Shown one piece after another: positions 42,932 through 53,035 of a stretch of DNA of 59,715 nt. Source of the DNA: Sphaerotilus sp. (GTDB lineage Bacteria > Pseudomonadota > Gammaproteobacteria > Burkholderiales > Burkholderiaceae_C). The notes under the pieces are model-generated. The model was not told the DNA's origin. It did not search any database and was given only the letters and a program-made list of their open reading frames with translations. The translations under genes were made by a program, and so were the position numbers. The stretch spans positions 1 through 59,715 of the forward strand of contig JAAFKB010000009.1 of NCBI GenBank assembly GCA_013299055.1, read 5' to 3'. Numbering within the stretch: the stretch's first letter is position 1; every line of letters begins with the position of its first letter.

Positions 42932-44848
42932 CTAGCGCACCGCCAGCGCCTTGGCGATCCGGTTCCGCCCCACCGAGGTCTTCGGCACCTTGCCCTTCAG
43001 ATGCCCGAACCACGCCCGCACGTCCTCGTCCAGCCCGATGCCGTGCATGTAGTTGTAGAGCGCCTTCTTCAGCCCCACGCCCAGCGCGTCGTGGTCGGTG
43101 CCGGTCGGGTCGAGGAAGCCGACATCGTTCTGCGCGAACGTCACCGGCGGCAGCGGGCGCAGCGTCACGCCGTACTCCTGCGGGTTCTGCCCGACCGGTG
43201 AATGCACCGTGCAGGCGAAACGGTGGAAGAAGCCGCTCTGGATGCAGCCGTGCTCGAACAACTGGCGCACATACTCCAGCGCATCGACCGTGTCCTGCAC
43301 CGTCTGCGTCGGGAAGCCGTACATCAGGTAAGCGTGGACCAGGATGCCCGCGTCGCTGAAGCCCTTGGTGACCCGCGCCACCTGATCGACCGAGACGCCC
43401 TTCTTCATCAGCGTCAGCAGCCGGTCGGACGCCACCTCCAGCCCGCCCGACATCGCGATGCAGCCGCTGTCCGCCAGCTCCTGGCACAGCTCGGGCGTGA
43501 AGGTCTTCTCGAAGCGGATGTTGCCCCACCACGAGATCTGCGTGCCACGGCGCTGCAGCTCGGCGGCCAGCGTCTTCAGCGCCTTGGGCGGCGCGGCCTC
43601 GTCGACGAAGTGGAAGCCGGTCTGGCCCGTCTCGGCGACGATGGCCTCGATGCGGTCCACCAGCGTCTCGGCGGTGGCGGTCTCATAGCGCGAGATGTAG
43701 TCCAGCGACACGTCACAGAAGCTGCACTTCTTCCAGTAACAGCCATGTGCCACCGTCAGCTTGTTCCAGCGCCCGTCGCTCCACAGACGGTTCATCGGGT
43801 TGAGCATGTCGAGCAGCGAGAGGTACTTGTCGAGCGGCAGCCCATCCCACGTCGGCGTGCCCACCTCGGAAAACGGCACATCCGCTTCGACGAAGTTGAT
43901 GTAGCGCACCAGCCCGGTCTCTCGATCACGGACGAAAGTGCGCACCAGCCGCTGCTGCGAACGCTTGCCGTTCAGGTGTTCCAGCAGTGCCAGCAACGGC
44001 CGCTCGCCCGAGTCCAGCGTCACGTAGTCGATGTGGTCGAACACCCGCGGCTCGGTGAGTTCACGCAATTCGGTGTTGACGAAGCCGCCGCCCAGCGCCA
44101 CGACGATCGTCGGATCGACCGCCTTGACCGCCTGCGCGATGCGGAACGCCGCGTACACCGCCCCCGGAAACGGCACCGACAGCAGCACCAGCCGCGGCCG
44201 ATGCCGCTCGACGGCTGCCTGGGCCAATTCGGTCAGCACGTCGTCCATGAGGTTGGGCGCAGCGGCCAGTGCCTCGGCCAGCGGTTCGAACGTCGGCTGG
44301 CTCGTGGCGAGCGACTCGGCGTAGCGCACGAACTCGAAGCGCGGATCGACCGCATCGCGCAGCACGTCGGCGAGGTCGTTCAGGTACAGCGTCGCCAGAT
44401 GCCGCGCCTTGTCCTGCAAACCGAGCGCACCGAACGCCCAGGCCAGTGGATCGCCGCCGTCCTCGTCCACGTAGACATCGAGCGTGCGAAAACGCGGTCC
44501 CTCGGGCAGCAGGGCACGGCTGTTGATGCGGTGCGCCAGCGTCGCGTCGCGGCCCTGCAGGAAGGCGACGACGCGGTCGATGGTCGCGGCGTAGCGGTCG
44601 AACTGCGCCATGAAGCTCTGCACCGGCTCGGTCGGCCGCGGCGGCGGGTTCGCCTCGATGCGCCGACGGATCTCCCGCAGCCCCTCCCGCGACAGCAGCC
44701 GCAGCACCAGCGCCAGCGCCAGATCCTCCTGCACCGCGTCCACGCCGCGCGCGCGCAGGAAGCCGGTGAGGTAGGCGGTGGACGGGTATGGGGTGTTGAG
44801 CTGCGTCATCGGCGGGATGACGGACAGCACGCGCAGCGGCTCAGACAC
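42932..44848 (-). CDS. B12-binding-type radical SAM protein of unknown function
   Basis: The protein is about 638 residues. The N-terminal 300 residues hold a cobalamin-binding-like region ([50 protein letters not shown]). The radical SAM core then carries [12 protein letters not shown], with cysteines at about 370, 375 and 378, spaced CX4CX2C rather than the usual CX3CX2[12 protein letters not shown] and [14 protein letters not shown] are typical later core blocks. I take GTG at 44848, whose codons overlap the SDR stop, as the start. Substrate and reaction (methylation, cyclisation or other) cannot be read. It lies downstream of a kinase and an SDR in one operon. Confidence 0.8.
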   Translation of the reverse strand: MSEPLRVLSVIPPMTQLNTPYPSTAYLTGFLRARGVDAVQEDLALALVLRLLSREGLREIRRRIEANPPPRPTEPVQSFMAQFDRYAATIDRVVAFLQGRDATLAHRINSRALLPEGPRFRTLDVYVDEDGGDPLAWAFGALGLQDKARHLATLYLNDLADVLRDAVDPRFEFVRYAESLATSQPTFEPLAEALAAAPNLMDDVLTELAQAAVERHRPRLVLLSVPFPGAVYAAFRIAQAVKAVDPTIVVALGGGFVNTELRELTEPRVFDHIDYVTLDSGERPLLALLEHLNGKRSQQRLVRTFVRDRETGLVRYINFVEADVPFSEVGTPTWDGLPLDKYLSLLDMLNPMNRLWSDGRWNKLTVAHGCYWKKCSFCDVSLDYISRYETATAETLVDRIEAIVAETGQTGFHFVDEAAPPKALKTLAAELQRRGTQISWWGNIRFEKTFTPELCQELADSGCIAMSGGLEVASDRLLTLMKKGVSVDQVARVTKGFSDAGILVHAYLMYGFPTQTVQDTVDALEYVRQLFEHGCIQSGFFHRFACTVHSPVGQNPQEYGVTLRPLPPVTFAQNDVGFLDPTGTDHDALGVGLKKALYNYMHGIGLDEDVRAWFGHLKGKVPKTSVGRNRIAKALAVR

Positions 44849-45626
44849 TCTGGACCATCCCGCCATCGACCCGCACCACCGACCCCGTGACATAGGACGC
44901 CCGCGCACTCGCCAGAAACGCCACCACGTCGGCGTATTCCTGCACCTCGCCCACCCGCCCCATCGGGATCGACGCGGCGCTGTCGGCCTGCACCTGCGCG
45001 ACCGGCTTGCGCTGCCGCTGCGCCGCCTGCTCGTCGAGGAACTGGATGCGGTCGGTGGCGATGCGGCCGGGCACGACGATGTTGGCGGTGATGCCGTCGC
45101 GCGCCACCTCGCGGGCCAGCGTCTTCGACCAGCCCACCAGCGACAGCCGCAGCGCGTTCGACATCGCCAGGTTCGCGATCGGCGCGACCACGCCCGACGA
45201 GGTGCTGGTGACGATGCGGCCCCACTGGCGCGCCCGCATGCCCGGCAGCACCCGGTCGGTCACGGCGATCACGCTCAGCACCATGGCCTGGAACTGTGCC
45301 AGCCACTGCGCGGGCGGCTGGCCGGCGGCGGTGCTGGGGGGCGGCCCGCCGGTGTTGTTGACGAGGATGTCCACCGGGCCGAAGCGGGCCTCGATGGCGA
45401 CCACGTTCGGTTCGGTCTGCGCGAGGTCCGCGAGATCCCAGCCCAGCGCCAGCGCCTGACCGCCCGCCGCCTCGATGTCGGCGACGAGCTGCATCAGCCG
45501 GTCCATTCGCCGCGCCGCCACCACCACGTGGCAGCCTTCCGCCGCCAGCGTGCGGGCGATCGCCGCGCCGAGTCCGCTGCTGGCGCCCAGCACCAGCGCC
45601 GTCTTGTTCTTCAGTCCCAGGTCCAT
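44841..45626 (-). CDS. Short-chain dehydrogenase/reductase (3-oxoacyl-ACP reductase-like)
   Basis: The 261-residue Rossmann enzyme has the cofactor loop [19 protein letters not shown]. An Arg-rich VAARRMDRL suggests NADP, and the NAG-like motif reads VNNTGGPPP. In place of the usual YxxxK, the segment after STSSGVVAP reads [17 protein letters not shown], so the Tyr and Lys of the canonical catalytic motif appear to be missing. This subgroup (FabG-like/YgfF-like with N-TGGP) is common in proteobacteria; activity is uncertain. It sits 13 bp after the kinase gene. Confidence 0.85.
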   Translation of the reverse strand: MDLGLKNKTALVLGASSGLGAAIARTLAAEGCHVVVAARRMDRLMQLVADIEAAGGQALALGWDLADLAQTEPNVVAIEARFGPVDILVNNTGGPPPSTAAGQPPAQWLAQFQAMVLSVIAVTDRVLPGMRARQWGRIVTSTSSGVVAPIANLAMSNALRLSLVGWSKTLAREVARDGITANIVVPGRIATDRIQFLDEQAAQRQRKPVAQVQADSAASIPMGRVGEVQEYADVVAFLASARASYVTGSVVRVDGGMVQSV

Positions 45627-45639
45627 CGGATGCTCCAGT

Positions 45640-46305
45640 TCACCACACGATGACGCGATCGGCCCGCGCCCGCGTCGATTCGATCCGCCGGGCGTTCGGC
45701 TCGTCCGTCGTCTCCACCCAGGCGCGGGCCGCCTCGGGGCTGCGGCCGAACTGCACATGCCGGGCGATCAGCCGCTCCAGCCGCAGCGCGGGGTCCACGT
45801 CCACGTACCATGCCTCGTCCAGCAGTGCACGCACGTGGCCCCACGCGCCCAGCGCCGGGTCGTCGAGCAGCAGGTAGTTGCCCTCCACGATCACCAGCCG
45901 CGTCTCGGGAAACACGGGGATCGCGCCCGCCACCGGCTCCTCGATCTCGCGGCGGAACTCCGGCGCCAGCACCACCTCGTCGGCCGGTTGGTCGCGCAGG
46001 CGCCGCAGCAGCGCGACGAACCCAGCGCTGTCGAAGGTGTCGGGAGCGCCCTTGCGGTGGGCGCGGTCCAGGCGGGCGAGTTCGACGTTGGCGAGGTGGT
46101 AGCCGTCCATCGGCACCACCTGCGCCGTGCCGGGATGGCGGGCTTGCCAGGCGGCCAGCAGCGCGGCGGCGAAGGTGGACTTGCCGGCACCGGGTGGCCC
46201 GATCAGGCCGAGCAGCACACGCGGCCGGTCGTCGGCCAGCAGCGATTCGAGGGTGTCCAGGCAGGACGACGGGACGGCAACGGCAGGCACAGGAGCGGCA
46301 GGCAT
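45640..46305 (-). CDS. Uridine kinase/pantothenate kinase-like P-loop kinase (YggC/FrcK-like)
   Basis: The protein is about 221 residues with Walker A in [19 protein letters not shown], followed by [14 protein letters not shown] and the block [20 protein letters not shown], which mark the nucleoside/nucleotide kinase-like family also called fructose transport kinases. [14 protein letters not shown] is the Walker B region. The sugar or nucleoside substrate is unknown. Start at [11 protein letters not shown]. It heads the SDR-radical SAM row and follows phoR2 by 99 bp on the same strand. Confidence 0.85.
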   Translation of the reverse strand: MPAAPVPAVAVPSSCLDTLESLLADDRPRVLLGLIGPPGAGKSTFAAALLAAWQARHPGTAQVVPMDGYHLANVELARLDRAHRKGAPDTFDSAGFVALLRRLRDQPADEVVLAPEFRREIEEPVAGAIPVFPETRLVIVEGNYLLLDDPALGAWGHVRALLDEAWYVDVDPALRLERLIARHVQFGRSPEAARAWVETTDEPNARRIESTRARADRVIVW

Positions 46306-46404
46306 TCCCCGATTACAGCATCTCGGCGCACTTGCGCCACTGGCGCATCCACTCTGGCAGCGCCATGCCCGCATCACGCGGTACTGCGGGAAAAGACAGA
46401 CCGC

Positions 46405-47670
46405 TCAATTTACAGGTTCCGGCCTCACTCTGGCAGCCAATGGTGTTCTGGAACGCACCCGGAATGCGGGCAGCACCACCCGGAACACCGAGCCCTTGCC
46501 CACCACGCTGTCGATCAGCAGCTCGCCGTCGTGGCGCTGCACCACATGCTTGACGATGGCCAGCCCCAGCCCGGTGCCGCCGGTCTCGCGCGAGCGGCTG
46601 CCGTCGACGCGGTAGAAGCGTTCGGTCAGGCGGGGGATGTGCTCGCGCTCGATGCCGGGGCCGGTGTCCGTCACGCGGAACTCGCCCGTGCCATCCGGGC
46701 GCACGGTCCACTGGGCCGTGACGCTGCCGCCGGCCGGGGTGTAGCGCAGCGCGTTGCTGACCAGGTTCCAGAAGGCGCTGAACAGCTCGGACTCGATGCC
46801 GCCCATCTGCGCCGGCTGGCCGGGCTGCAGCGCGAAGCGGTGCTGGTCCCGGTCGGTGGCGCGGGCGCTGACCTCCAGCTGGGCCATGAGTTCGCCCACG
46901 TCGGTCCAGGTGTCCGACAGCGGCCGGGGCGCGCCCTCGATCTGCGCCAGCGCCAGCAGGTCGGTGACGAGGTTGCGCATGCGGTCGGTCTGCTGGCGCA
47001 TGAGCACGAGCACACGCTGGCGTTCGGCCCCCGTCAGTGGCAGGTCCGCCAGCGTCTCGATGAAACCGGCCAGCACGGTCAGCGGACGGCGGATCTCGTG
47101 CGAGACGTTGGCCACGAAGTCGCGGCGCATGCGGTCGCTGCGCTCGCGGGCGGTGATGTCCTGCGAGAGCACCAGCTTCATGGCGTTGCCGTAGGGACGT
47201 GCCGTGACGGACAGCATGGTCTCGCCGCGGGGGCTGGCGAAGCGCACGCTTTCGTCCAGCGGACCGGACTGCAGGTAGGCCACGAAGGCCGGGGCGCGCA
47301 CGAGGTTGGTGATGGGCTGGAGCCGGTCGCGCTGCACGTCCAGCCCGAAATGGGCGGACGCGGTCTGGTTGATCCACTGGAGGTGGTCGTGGGCGTCGAG
47401 CAGCAGGATGCCGTTGGGCGAGGCGTCGATGGCCGACAGGAAGCTCTCCAGCCGACCCGCCTGCTCGGCACAGCGTGCATCCGCCTGTCGCAGCGCCCGC
47501 TCGACCCGCCAGGCGATTTCCCCCGTCGCACCGGGCAGCGGCGGGGCCTCGGTCTGTCCCAGACTGGTGCTGGTCCAGCGCAGCAATTGCCGCTGTCGCC
47601 ACCACCCCAGACCCGCCAGCCCGGACGCCACCAGCGCCCAGGCCACGCACAGTCCCAGCACCCAGCTCAC
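46405..47670 (-). CDS. Sensor histidine kinase PhoR (copy 2)
   Basis: The 421-residue kinase has an N-terminal hydrophobic helix (residues 3-23), a PAS domain (about 78-180, IDASPNGILLLDAHDHLQWIN), the phospho-His in FVANVSHEIRRPL and the ATPase blocks NLVSNALRYTPAGG, DTGPGI and GTGLGLAIVKH. It resembles PhoR copy 1 closely but has only one clear N-terminal membrane helix, has RRPL where copy 1 has RTPL after the His, and DTGPGI where copy 1 has DTGIGI. It overlaps phoB2 by 4 bp. It may read the second Pst transporter. Confidence 0.9.
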   Translation of the reverse strand: MSWVLGLCVAWALVASGLAGLGWWRQRQLLRWTSTSLGQTEAPPLPGATGEIAWRVERALRQADARCAEQAGRLESFLSAIDASPNGILLLDAHDHLQWINQTASAHFGLDVQRDRLQPITNLVRAPAFVAYLQSGPLDESVRFASPRGETMLSVTARPYGNAMKLVLSQDITARERSDRMRRDFVANVSHEIRRPLTVLAGFIETLADLPLTGAERQRVLVLMRQQTDRMRNLVTDLLALAQIEGAPRPLSDTWTDVGELMAQLEVSARATDRDQHRFALQPGQPAQMGGIESELFSAFWNLVSNALRYTPAGGSVTAQWTVRPDGTGEFRVTDTGPGIEREHIPRLTERFYRVDGSRSRETGGTGLGLAIVKHVVQRHDGELLIDSVVGKGSVFRVVLPAFRVRSRTPLAARVRPEPVN

Positions 47671-48380
47671 GCCGCCGCCTGTGCCGCCGCGTCCGCCTGG
47701 GGACGCGCCAGCCGATAGCCCGCCCCGCGCACCGTCTCGATCAGCTCGCTGCAGCCGACCGGTGCCAGGGCCGCCCGCAGGCGCTTGATGTGGACATCGA
47801 CCGTGCGCTCCTCGATGAAGACGTGGTCACCCCAGACGCGGTCGAGCAGCTGGTTGCGGCTGTGGACCCGCTCCGGGTGGGACATGAGGTAGCGCAGCAG
47901 CCGGAACTCGGTCGGGCCGAGCAGCACTTCCTCATGCCCGTGCCAGACACGCCGCGTGGACGGATCGAGCCGCAGTGCGCCCGCCTCGACCGGGGTGTCC
48001 AGCGCCTCGGGCAGCTTGCGGCGCAGCACCGCCCGGATGCGCGCCAGCAGCTCGCCGGTGGAGAACGGTTTGGTCAGGTAGTCGTCTGCGCCCGCGTCCA
48101 GCCCCTGGATCAGGTCGCGCTCTTCCGAGCGGGCCGTGAGCATGATGATGGGCAGCTCGCGCGTGCGGGCCTCCCCACGCCAGCGGCGGGCGAGCGCCAC
48201 CCCCGACTCGCCCGGCAGCATCCAGTCCAGGATGACCAGCTCGGGCAACTGCTCCGTCACCATCCGCACGGCCGCATCGGCGGTGGCGGCGATGCGCACG
48301 TCGTGGCCCTCGTAGCGCAGGTTCAGCGCGATCAGCTCGGCGATGGCCGGCTCGTCTTCGACGATCAGGATGCGTCCCAT
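47667..48380 (-). CDS. Response regulator PhoB (copy 2)
   Basis: The 237-residue OmpR/PhoB-type regulator has the receiver Asp in LVILDWMLPGESG, Thr in IIMLTARSEERD and Lys in DDYLTKPF. The winged helix carries LLGPTEFRLLRYLMSHPERV and DRVWGDHVFIEERTVDVHIK. The recognition-helix segment is identical to that of PhoB copy 1, so both probably read the same PHO boxes. It starts 1 bp after phoU2 and overlaps phoR2. Confidence 0.93.
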   Translation of the reverse strand: MGRILIVEDEPAIAELIALNLRYEGHDVRIAATADAAVRMVTEQLPELVILDWMLPGESGVALARRWRGEARTRELPIIMLTARSEERDLIQGLDAGADDYLTKPFSTGELLARIRAVLRRKLPEALDTPVEAGALRLDPSTRRVWHGHEEVLLGPTEFRLLRYLMSHPERVHSRNQLLDRVWGDHVFIEERTVDVHIKRLRAALAPVGCSELIETVRGAGYRLARPQADAAAQAAA

Positions 48381-48381
48381 G

Positions 48382-49083
48382 TCACTGCACCGCGGTTTCG
48401 ACGCTGTCGAGCGGCGAGTGGCGCACGTCGGCGCCCTTGACGATGTAGATCACCTGCTCGGCGATGTTCTTGGCGTGGTCGCCGACCCGCTCGATCGCCT
48501 TGACGACGAAGACGAGGTCGATGGACGCCGAGATGGTGCGCGGGTCTTCCATCATGTAGGTGATGAGCTTGCGCATCAGGCCATCGAACTCGGCGTCGAT
48601 CTCGTTGTCCTGCTTGATGACCTGCAGCGCCTGCGCGGCGTCGAGCCTGGCGAAAGCGTCGAGGGCACGGCGCAGCGAGGTGGTCGCCAGCGTCGCCTCG
48701 AACTGCACGTCGGTCACCGGCAGGCGGCTGGACATGCCGGCGGTCATCAGGCGCTGCACGGTGCGGGCGATGCGCGCCGCCTCGTCGCCGACCCGCTCCA
48801 GGTTGCCGATGGTCTTGGACGTGGCGATCAGCAGCCGCAGGTCGCGGGCGGTCGGCTGGCGCCGGGCGATGATGGTGGAGAGATCGCGGTCCATGTCGAT
48901 CTCCATCTGGTTGACGCGGTGCTCCTGGCGGATGACCTGGTCGGCGGTCTCGTGGCTGAAGTGGGTCAGCGCGTAGACGGCTTGCGCGACCTGGGCTTCG
49001 ACGAGACCGCCCATTTCGAGCACGCGGGTGGAGATGCCGCTGAGTTCAGCGTCGAACTGCGTGGAGAGGTGCTTGTCGCTCAT
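48382..49083 (-). CDS. Phosphate signalling regulator PhoU (copy 2)
   Basis: The 233-residue PhoU opens with SDKHLSTQFDAELSGISTRV, nearly identical to copy 1, and keeps both metal-binding motif regions (NLERVGDEAARIA; AIERVGDHAKNIAEQ). The two PhoU proteins align without large gaps, with most positions identical by eye. It follows pstB2 by 29 bp. Confidence 0.94.
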   Translation of the reverse strand: MSDKHLSTQFDAELSGISTRVLEMGGLVEAQVAQAVYALTHFSHETADQVIRQEHRVNQMEIDMDRDLSTIIARRQPTARDLRLLIATSKTIGNLERVGDEAARIARTVQRLMTAGMSSRLPVTDVQFEATLATTSLRRALDAFARLDAAQALQVIKQDNEIDAEFDGLMRKLITYMMEDPRTISASIDLVFVVKAIERVGDHAKNIAEQVIYIVKGADVRHSPLDSVETAVQ

Positions 49084-49112
49084 GGGGTGTCCTTGAAGGC
49101 GGAGGGCCACGG

Positions 49113-49910
49113 TCAGCCGAAGCGGCCGGTGATGTAGTCCTCGGTTTCCTTGCGCCTGGGCTTCATGAAGATGTCCTGGGTCGCGCCGTACTCGATGAGT
49201 TCGCCGATGTACATGTAGGCGGTGTAGTCCGACACGCGGGCCGCCTGCTGCATGTTGTGCGTGACGATCAGGATCGACACCGTCTGCTTGATCTCGCCGA
49301 TCAGATCCTCGATGGCGCCGGTGGCGATCGGGTCGAGCGCGGAGGTCGGCTCGTCGAACAGCAGGATCTCCGGGTCGGTGGCCAGCGCCCGGGCGATGCA
49401 CAGGCGCTGCTGCTGGCCACCGGACATCGCGGAGGCGAGGTCGTGCAGCCGGTCCTTCGCCTCGTTCCAGAGCGCAGCGCCCTTCAGCGCCGCCTCCACC
49501 TTGTCATCGAGGTAGCTGCGCGACTTCTCGCCGCGCACCCGCAGCCCGTAGGCCACGTTCTCGTAGATCGACTTCGGGAACGGGTTCGGCTTCTGGAACA
49601 CCATCGAGACCCGCATGCGCACCTCGATCGGGTCCACGCTCTTGTCGAGCACGTTGACGTTGTCGGGGTAGAGGTGGATGCCGTCGCCGCCGTAGCGGTG
49701 GCCGGGATACAGGTCGTGCATCCGGTTGTAGCAGCGCAGGTAGGTCGATTTGCCGCAGCCGCTGGGGCCGATCAGCGCCGTGACCTTGTGTTCGTACACG
49801 GGCATCGAGATCGACTTGAGCGCCTGGAAATCGCCGTAGTAGAAGTCGAGGTTCTTCGATTCGGCCTTGAGCGTCGGCGCGTTGTCGGGCAGGGTGATGG
49901 TCGAGGCCAT
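49113..49910 (-). CDS. Phosphate ABC transporter ATPase PstB (copy 2)
   Basis: The 265-residue ATPase starts at [12 protein letters not shown]. Walker A is [20 protein letters not shown], the signature is [14 protein letters not shown], Walker B is [13 protein letters not shown], and the switch is [19 protein letters not shown]. The [14 protein letters not shown]-like segment after Walker A differs from copy 1 and fits the PstB type that accompanies SphX/PstS2-like binding proteins. The tail [13 protein letters not shown] matches copy 1. Confidence 0.95.
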   Translation of the reverse strand: MASTITLPDNAPTLKAESKNLDFYYGDFQALKSISMPVYEHKVTALIGPSGCGKSTYLRCYNRMHDLYPGHRYGGDGIHLYPDNVNVLDKSVDPIEVRMRVSMVFQKPNPFPKSIYENVAYGLRVRGEKSRSYLDDKVEAALKGAALWNEAKDRLHDLASAMSGGQQQRLCIARALATDPEILLFDEPTSALDPIATGAIEDLIGEIKQTVSILIVTHNMQQAARVSDYTAYMYIGELIEYGATQDIFMKPRRKETEDYITGRFG

Positions 49911-49924
49911 GGATAGGTTCCTGG

Positions 49925-50866
49925 TTACCACTTGATGTTCTTGCGCAGGCGGTAGCGCAGCCAGATCGCCAGGGCATTCATGCCCAGCGTCATGAAGACA
50001 AGCACGAAGCTGGCCGCAGCGGCGTTCTGGTGGAAGGCGGGATCGGGGCGCGAGGTCCAGTTGAAGATCTGGATCGGCATCACCGTGAAGGGCGAGAACA
50101 TCCAGTCGAACAGGCCCGCCACGTGGCCCGCCTCGTCGACCGACAGCGGCAGCGGCGGCAGGAAGGCGATGAAGGTCAACGCGCCGATGGTGATGATCGG
50201 GGCCGTCTCGCCGATGGCGCGGGACAGGCCGATGATCACGCCGGTCAGGATGCCGGGGGTGCTGTAGGGCAGCAGGTGGTCGCTGACAACCTGCCACTGC
50301 GACGCGCCACAGCCATACGCCGCTTCCCGCACATGCTGCGGAATCGCCCGCAAGGCTTCGCGGGTGGTGGTGATGACGATCGGCAGGATCAGCAGCGCCA
50401 GCGTCAGCCCCGCTGTCAGGATCGACTGCCCCAGCCCGAAGGTGTAGACGAACAGCCCGAGCGCCAGCAGCCCGTAGATGATCGACGGCACCCCGGCGAG
50501 GTTGGTGATGTTCAGCTCGATCACGTCGGTGAACCAGTTCTTGCGGGCGTATTCCTCCAGGTACACCGCCCCGGCGATGCCCAGCGGCACGGCCACCAGC
50601 GCCGTCAGCACCATCACCAGGATCGAGCCGACCCAGGCCGACAGGATTCCGGCCTGCCCTGCTCGGCGCGAGGGGAAGTTGGTGAAGAAGTCGGCGTCCA
50701 GCCGGCCGAAGCCGGTGAGCGCCATGTCGGTGAACAGCGCCACCAGCGTCAGGATGCCGACCGCCAGCGCCGCCAGTCCGGACACGCCGAACAGCATGTC
50801 CCAGCGTTTGCGCTGGCGGATCAGGGCGCGCAGGCTGGCCAGATCGGTCTTGCGTTTTTGTTCCAT
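49925..50866 (-). CDS. Phosphate ABC transporter permease PstA (copy 2)
   Basis: The 313-residue permease has six membrane helices, with [21 protein letters not shown] (given by its first residues) and [20 protein letters not shown] as coupling-region blocks. A short cytoplasmic N-terminus rich in basic residues precedes helix 1. It follows pstC2 by 17 bp and is divergent in sequence from PstA copy 1. Confidence 0.93.
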   Translation of the reverse strand: MEQKRKTDLASLRALIRQRKRWDMLFGVSGLAALAVGILTLVALFTDMALTGFGRLDADFFTNFPSRRAGQAGILSAWVGSILVMVLTALVAVPLGIAGAVYLEEYARKNWFTDVIELNITNLAGVPSIIYGLLALGLFVYTFGLGQSILTAGLTLALLILPIVITTTREALRAIPQHVREAAYGCGASQWQVVSDHLLPYSTPGILTGVIIGLSRAIGETAPIITIGALTFIAFLPPLPLSVDEAGHVAGLFDWMFSPFTVMPIQIFNWTSRPDPAFHQNAAAASFVLVFMTLGMNALAIWLRYRLRKNIKW

Positions 50867-50883
50867 GGTGAGTCCTCAGTCCC

Positions 50884-51864
50884 TCAATACGCTTCGCGGA
50901 AGCGACGGCGCAGCCAGTAACCCGCCAGGTTGAACACCAGCGTCACCAGCATCAGCGTCAGGCCGGCGGCGAAGATGGTCTGGTAGCCCACGCTGCCGTG
51001 CGGCAGATCCCCGAGTGCCACCTGCACGATGAACGAGGTGATGGTCGCGGCCGGCTCGGTCGGGTCGAACGTCAGACTGGGCTGCATGCCCGCGGCCACC
51101 GCCAGGATCATGGTCTCCCCCACCGCGCGCGAGATACCCAGGATGTAGGCCGCCGCGATGCCCGACAGCGCCGCCGGCACCACCACCGTCACCGCCGTCT
51201 GCAAGCGCGTGGCCCCCATCGCATAGGCACCTTCACGCAGGCTCATCGGCACCGAGCGCATCGCGTCCTCCGACAGCGACGAGATGTACGGGATGATCAT
51301 GATCCCCATCACGATGCCGGCCGACAGCACGTTGAAGCCGGGCAGCTCCGGGAACACCTTCTGCAGCAGCGGCGTCACGAACAGCAGCGCGAAGTAGCCG
51401 TAGATGATCGTCGGGATGCCCGAGAGCAGCTCCAGGATCGGCTTGAGCGTCTCGCGCGTCTTGTGGCCGGCGAACTCGGACAGGTAGATGGCGATCACCG
51501 TGCCCAGCGGGATGGCGATCAGCAGCGCGACGACCGAGCTGGTGAGCGTGCCCGACAGCAGCACGCTGATGCCGAAGTGCGCGTCCGAGAACAGCGGCGT
51601 CCACTGCGTGTCGGTCAGGAAGTCCCACAGGGGAACCGACTGGAAGAACACCAGCGATTCCTTCACCAGCACGTAGACGATGCCCAGCGTGGTGAACACC
51701 GAGACACACGCTGCGGCCAGCAGCACCAGCTCGATGGCTTTTTCTCGCCGCTGGCGGCGTGCCTTGGTGGCCGCGTATTCGGCCAGTTTCGCGGCACCGG
51801 ACAGCGGCGCAGCAGACAGATCGGTCATGGCACCTTCCGATGCGGTCGTGGTGGCAGCGGCCAT
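50884..51864 (-). CDS. Phosphate ABC transporter permease PstC (copy 2)
   Basis: This permease of up to 326 residues has six helices. Family blocks are [20 protein letters not shown] and [20 protein letters not shown]. The start could be 51864, or 36 bp later at the Met of MTDLSAAPL. Its loops and helix sequences differ strongly from PstC copy 1 ([11 protein letters not shown] here, [11 protein letters not shown] there), which supports a separate origin. It lies 37 bp after pstS2. Confidence 0.93.
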   Translation of the reverse strand: MAAATTTASEGAMTDLSAAPLSGAAKLAEYAATKARRQRREKAIELVLLAAACVSVFTTLGIVYVLVKESLVFFQSVPLWDFLTDTQWTPLFSDAHFGISVLLSGTLTSSVVALLIAIPLGTVIAIYLSEFAGHKTRETLKPILELLSGIPTIIYGYFALLFVTPLLQKVFPELPGFNVLSAGIVMGIMIIPYISSLSEDAMRSVPMSLREGAYAMGATRLQTAVTVVVPAALSGIAAAYILGISRAVGETMILAVAAGMQPSLTFDPTEPAATITSFIVQVALGDLPHGSVGYQTIFAAGLTLMLVTLVFNLAGYWLRRRFREAY

Positions 51865-51901
51865 CCGGGGCTCCTGTGGGATCAGGCGGTCAGGGAGGCG
51901 G

Positions 51902-52900
51902 TCACAGCTTGGCTTCGCGGGCCAGCAGCGCGTCGATGGTCACGCCGACTTCCGAGACGCCGCCGAACACGGTGCCCTTCTTGCCCTTGGTCAGGTGCTC
52001 CAGGTTCATCGTGTACGCCTTGGCCGGCAACGGCACGTACTTCACTTCCTTGGCGATCTTCGTCACGTGCTGCATGTAGTACTCGACGAACTCCTTGACT
52101 TCCGGCTTGGCCATCGACTTGGCGTTCACGTAGAGGAAGATCGGGCGCGACAGCGGCTGGTAGCTGCCGTCCAGCACGCTCTTCTCGCTGGGCAGCACGG
52201 CCGGCTTGCCCGCCTTCTCGACGACCGGCACGGCCTTGAGCTTGGCGGTGTTCTCGGCGTAGTAGGCGTAGCCGAAGTAGCCGATGGCGTTCACGTCGTT
52301 GGAGACGCCCTGCACCAGCACGTTGTCGTCTTCCGAGGCGGTGAAGTCACCGCGGCTGGCCTTGGCCTTGCCGTTGATGGCTTCGGTGAAGTAGTCGAAG
52401 GTGCCCGAGTCCGCGCCCGCGCCGAACAGCTTGATCGGCGACTTCGGCCAGGCCGGGTTCACCTGGTCCCAGGTCATGACCTTGCCCTGCGCGGCCGGCT
52501 CCCAGATCGCCTTCAGCTCGGCGACGGTGATCTGCTTGAGGAAGGCATTCTTCGGGTTCATCACGACCGTCAGCGCATCGAACGCCACCGGCAGCTCGAA
52601 GTACTCGACGCCCGCGGCCTTGCAGTCGGCCATTTCCTTGGCGAGGATGGGACGCGAAGCCCCCGAGAGGTCGATCTCGTCGCGGCAGAACTTCTTGAAG
52701 CCGCCACCCGTGCCGGAGATGCCGACCGTGACCTTGACGGCGCCCTTCTTGAACTTCTGGAAGTCCTCGGCCACGCCTTCGGTGATCGGGAACACGGTGG
52801 AGGATCCGTCGATCTTGACGACCTGGGCCTGGGCCACGCCGACGACGGACACGAGAGAAGCCGCAGCAGCCAGCACGGAGAGTTGGGTCAGCTTGAACAT
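51902..52900 (-). CDS. Periplasmic phosphate-binding protein PstS, SphX/PstS2-like (copy 2)
   Basis: The 332-residue receptor has a signal peptide (MFKLTQLSVLAAAASLVSVV, cut near AQAQ). The mature start KIDGSSTVFPITEGVAEDFQ and ISGTGGGFKKFCRDEIDLSG are hallmarks of the PstS2/SphX type rather than the E. coli type of copy 1. GADSGTFDYFTEAI supplies another phosphate loop. The mature protein has two cysteines (FCRD and ADCKAAG), which can form the conserved disulfide of this type. It is the first gene of the second pst operon, behind the PHO box at 52998-53015. Confidence 0.95.
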   Translation of the reverse strand: MFKLTQLSVLAAAASLVSVVGVAQAQVVKIDGSSTVFPITEGVAEDFQKFKKGAVKVTVGISGTGGGFKKFCRDEIDLSGASRPILAKEMADCKAAGVEYFELPVAFDALTVVMNPKNAFLKQITVAELKAIWEPAAQGKVMTWDQVNPAWPKSPIKLFGAGADSGTFDYFTEAINGKAKASRGDFTASEDDNVLVQGVSNDVNAIGYFGYAYYAENTAKLKAVPVVEKAGKPAVLPSEKSVLDGSYQPLSRPIFLYVNAKSMAKPEVKEFVEYYMQHVTKIAKEVKYVPLPAKAYTMNLEHLTKGKKGTVFGGVSEVGVTIDALLAREAKL

Positions 52901-52997
52901 CAGAGGTGCTCCTTGGGAGACGGACAGATCTGGAGGGAATCGGGCACCGGGAGTGCAGAAGTCACACCCGGCATGCAGCCCAATGTAGGAAGAAGCT

Positions 52998-53015
52998 GTG
53001 AAAGTTTCGTGACAC
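52998..53015 (-). promoter_or_regulatory. PHO box upstream of pstS2
   Basis: On the minus strand GTGTCACGAAACTTTCAC matches 14 of 18 positions of the PHO-box consensus, with TGTCA and TTTCA repeats 11 bp apart. It lies 97 bp upstream of pstS2. Further GTCAC half-sites occur at 53021, 53030 and 53035 in the end of the regulator gene, so more than one PhoB dimer may bind. Confidence 0.75.
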
Positions 53016-53035
53016 CGGACGTCACAGAGGTCACG

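Noticed and set aside
46306-46404. Hairpin GGCGCA-CT-TGCGCC after phoR2 as a terminator
   Set aside because: The stem is six base pairs with no T run on the minus strand; it is too weak to call.
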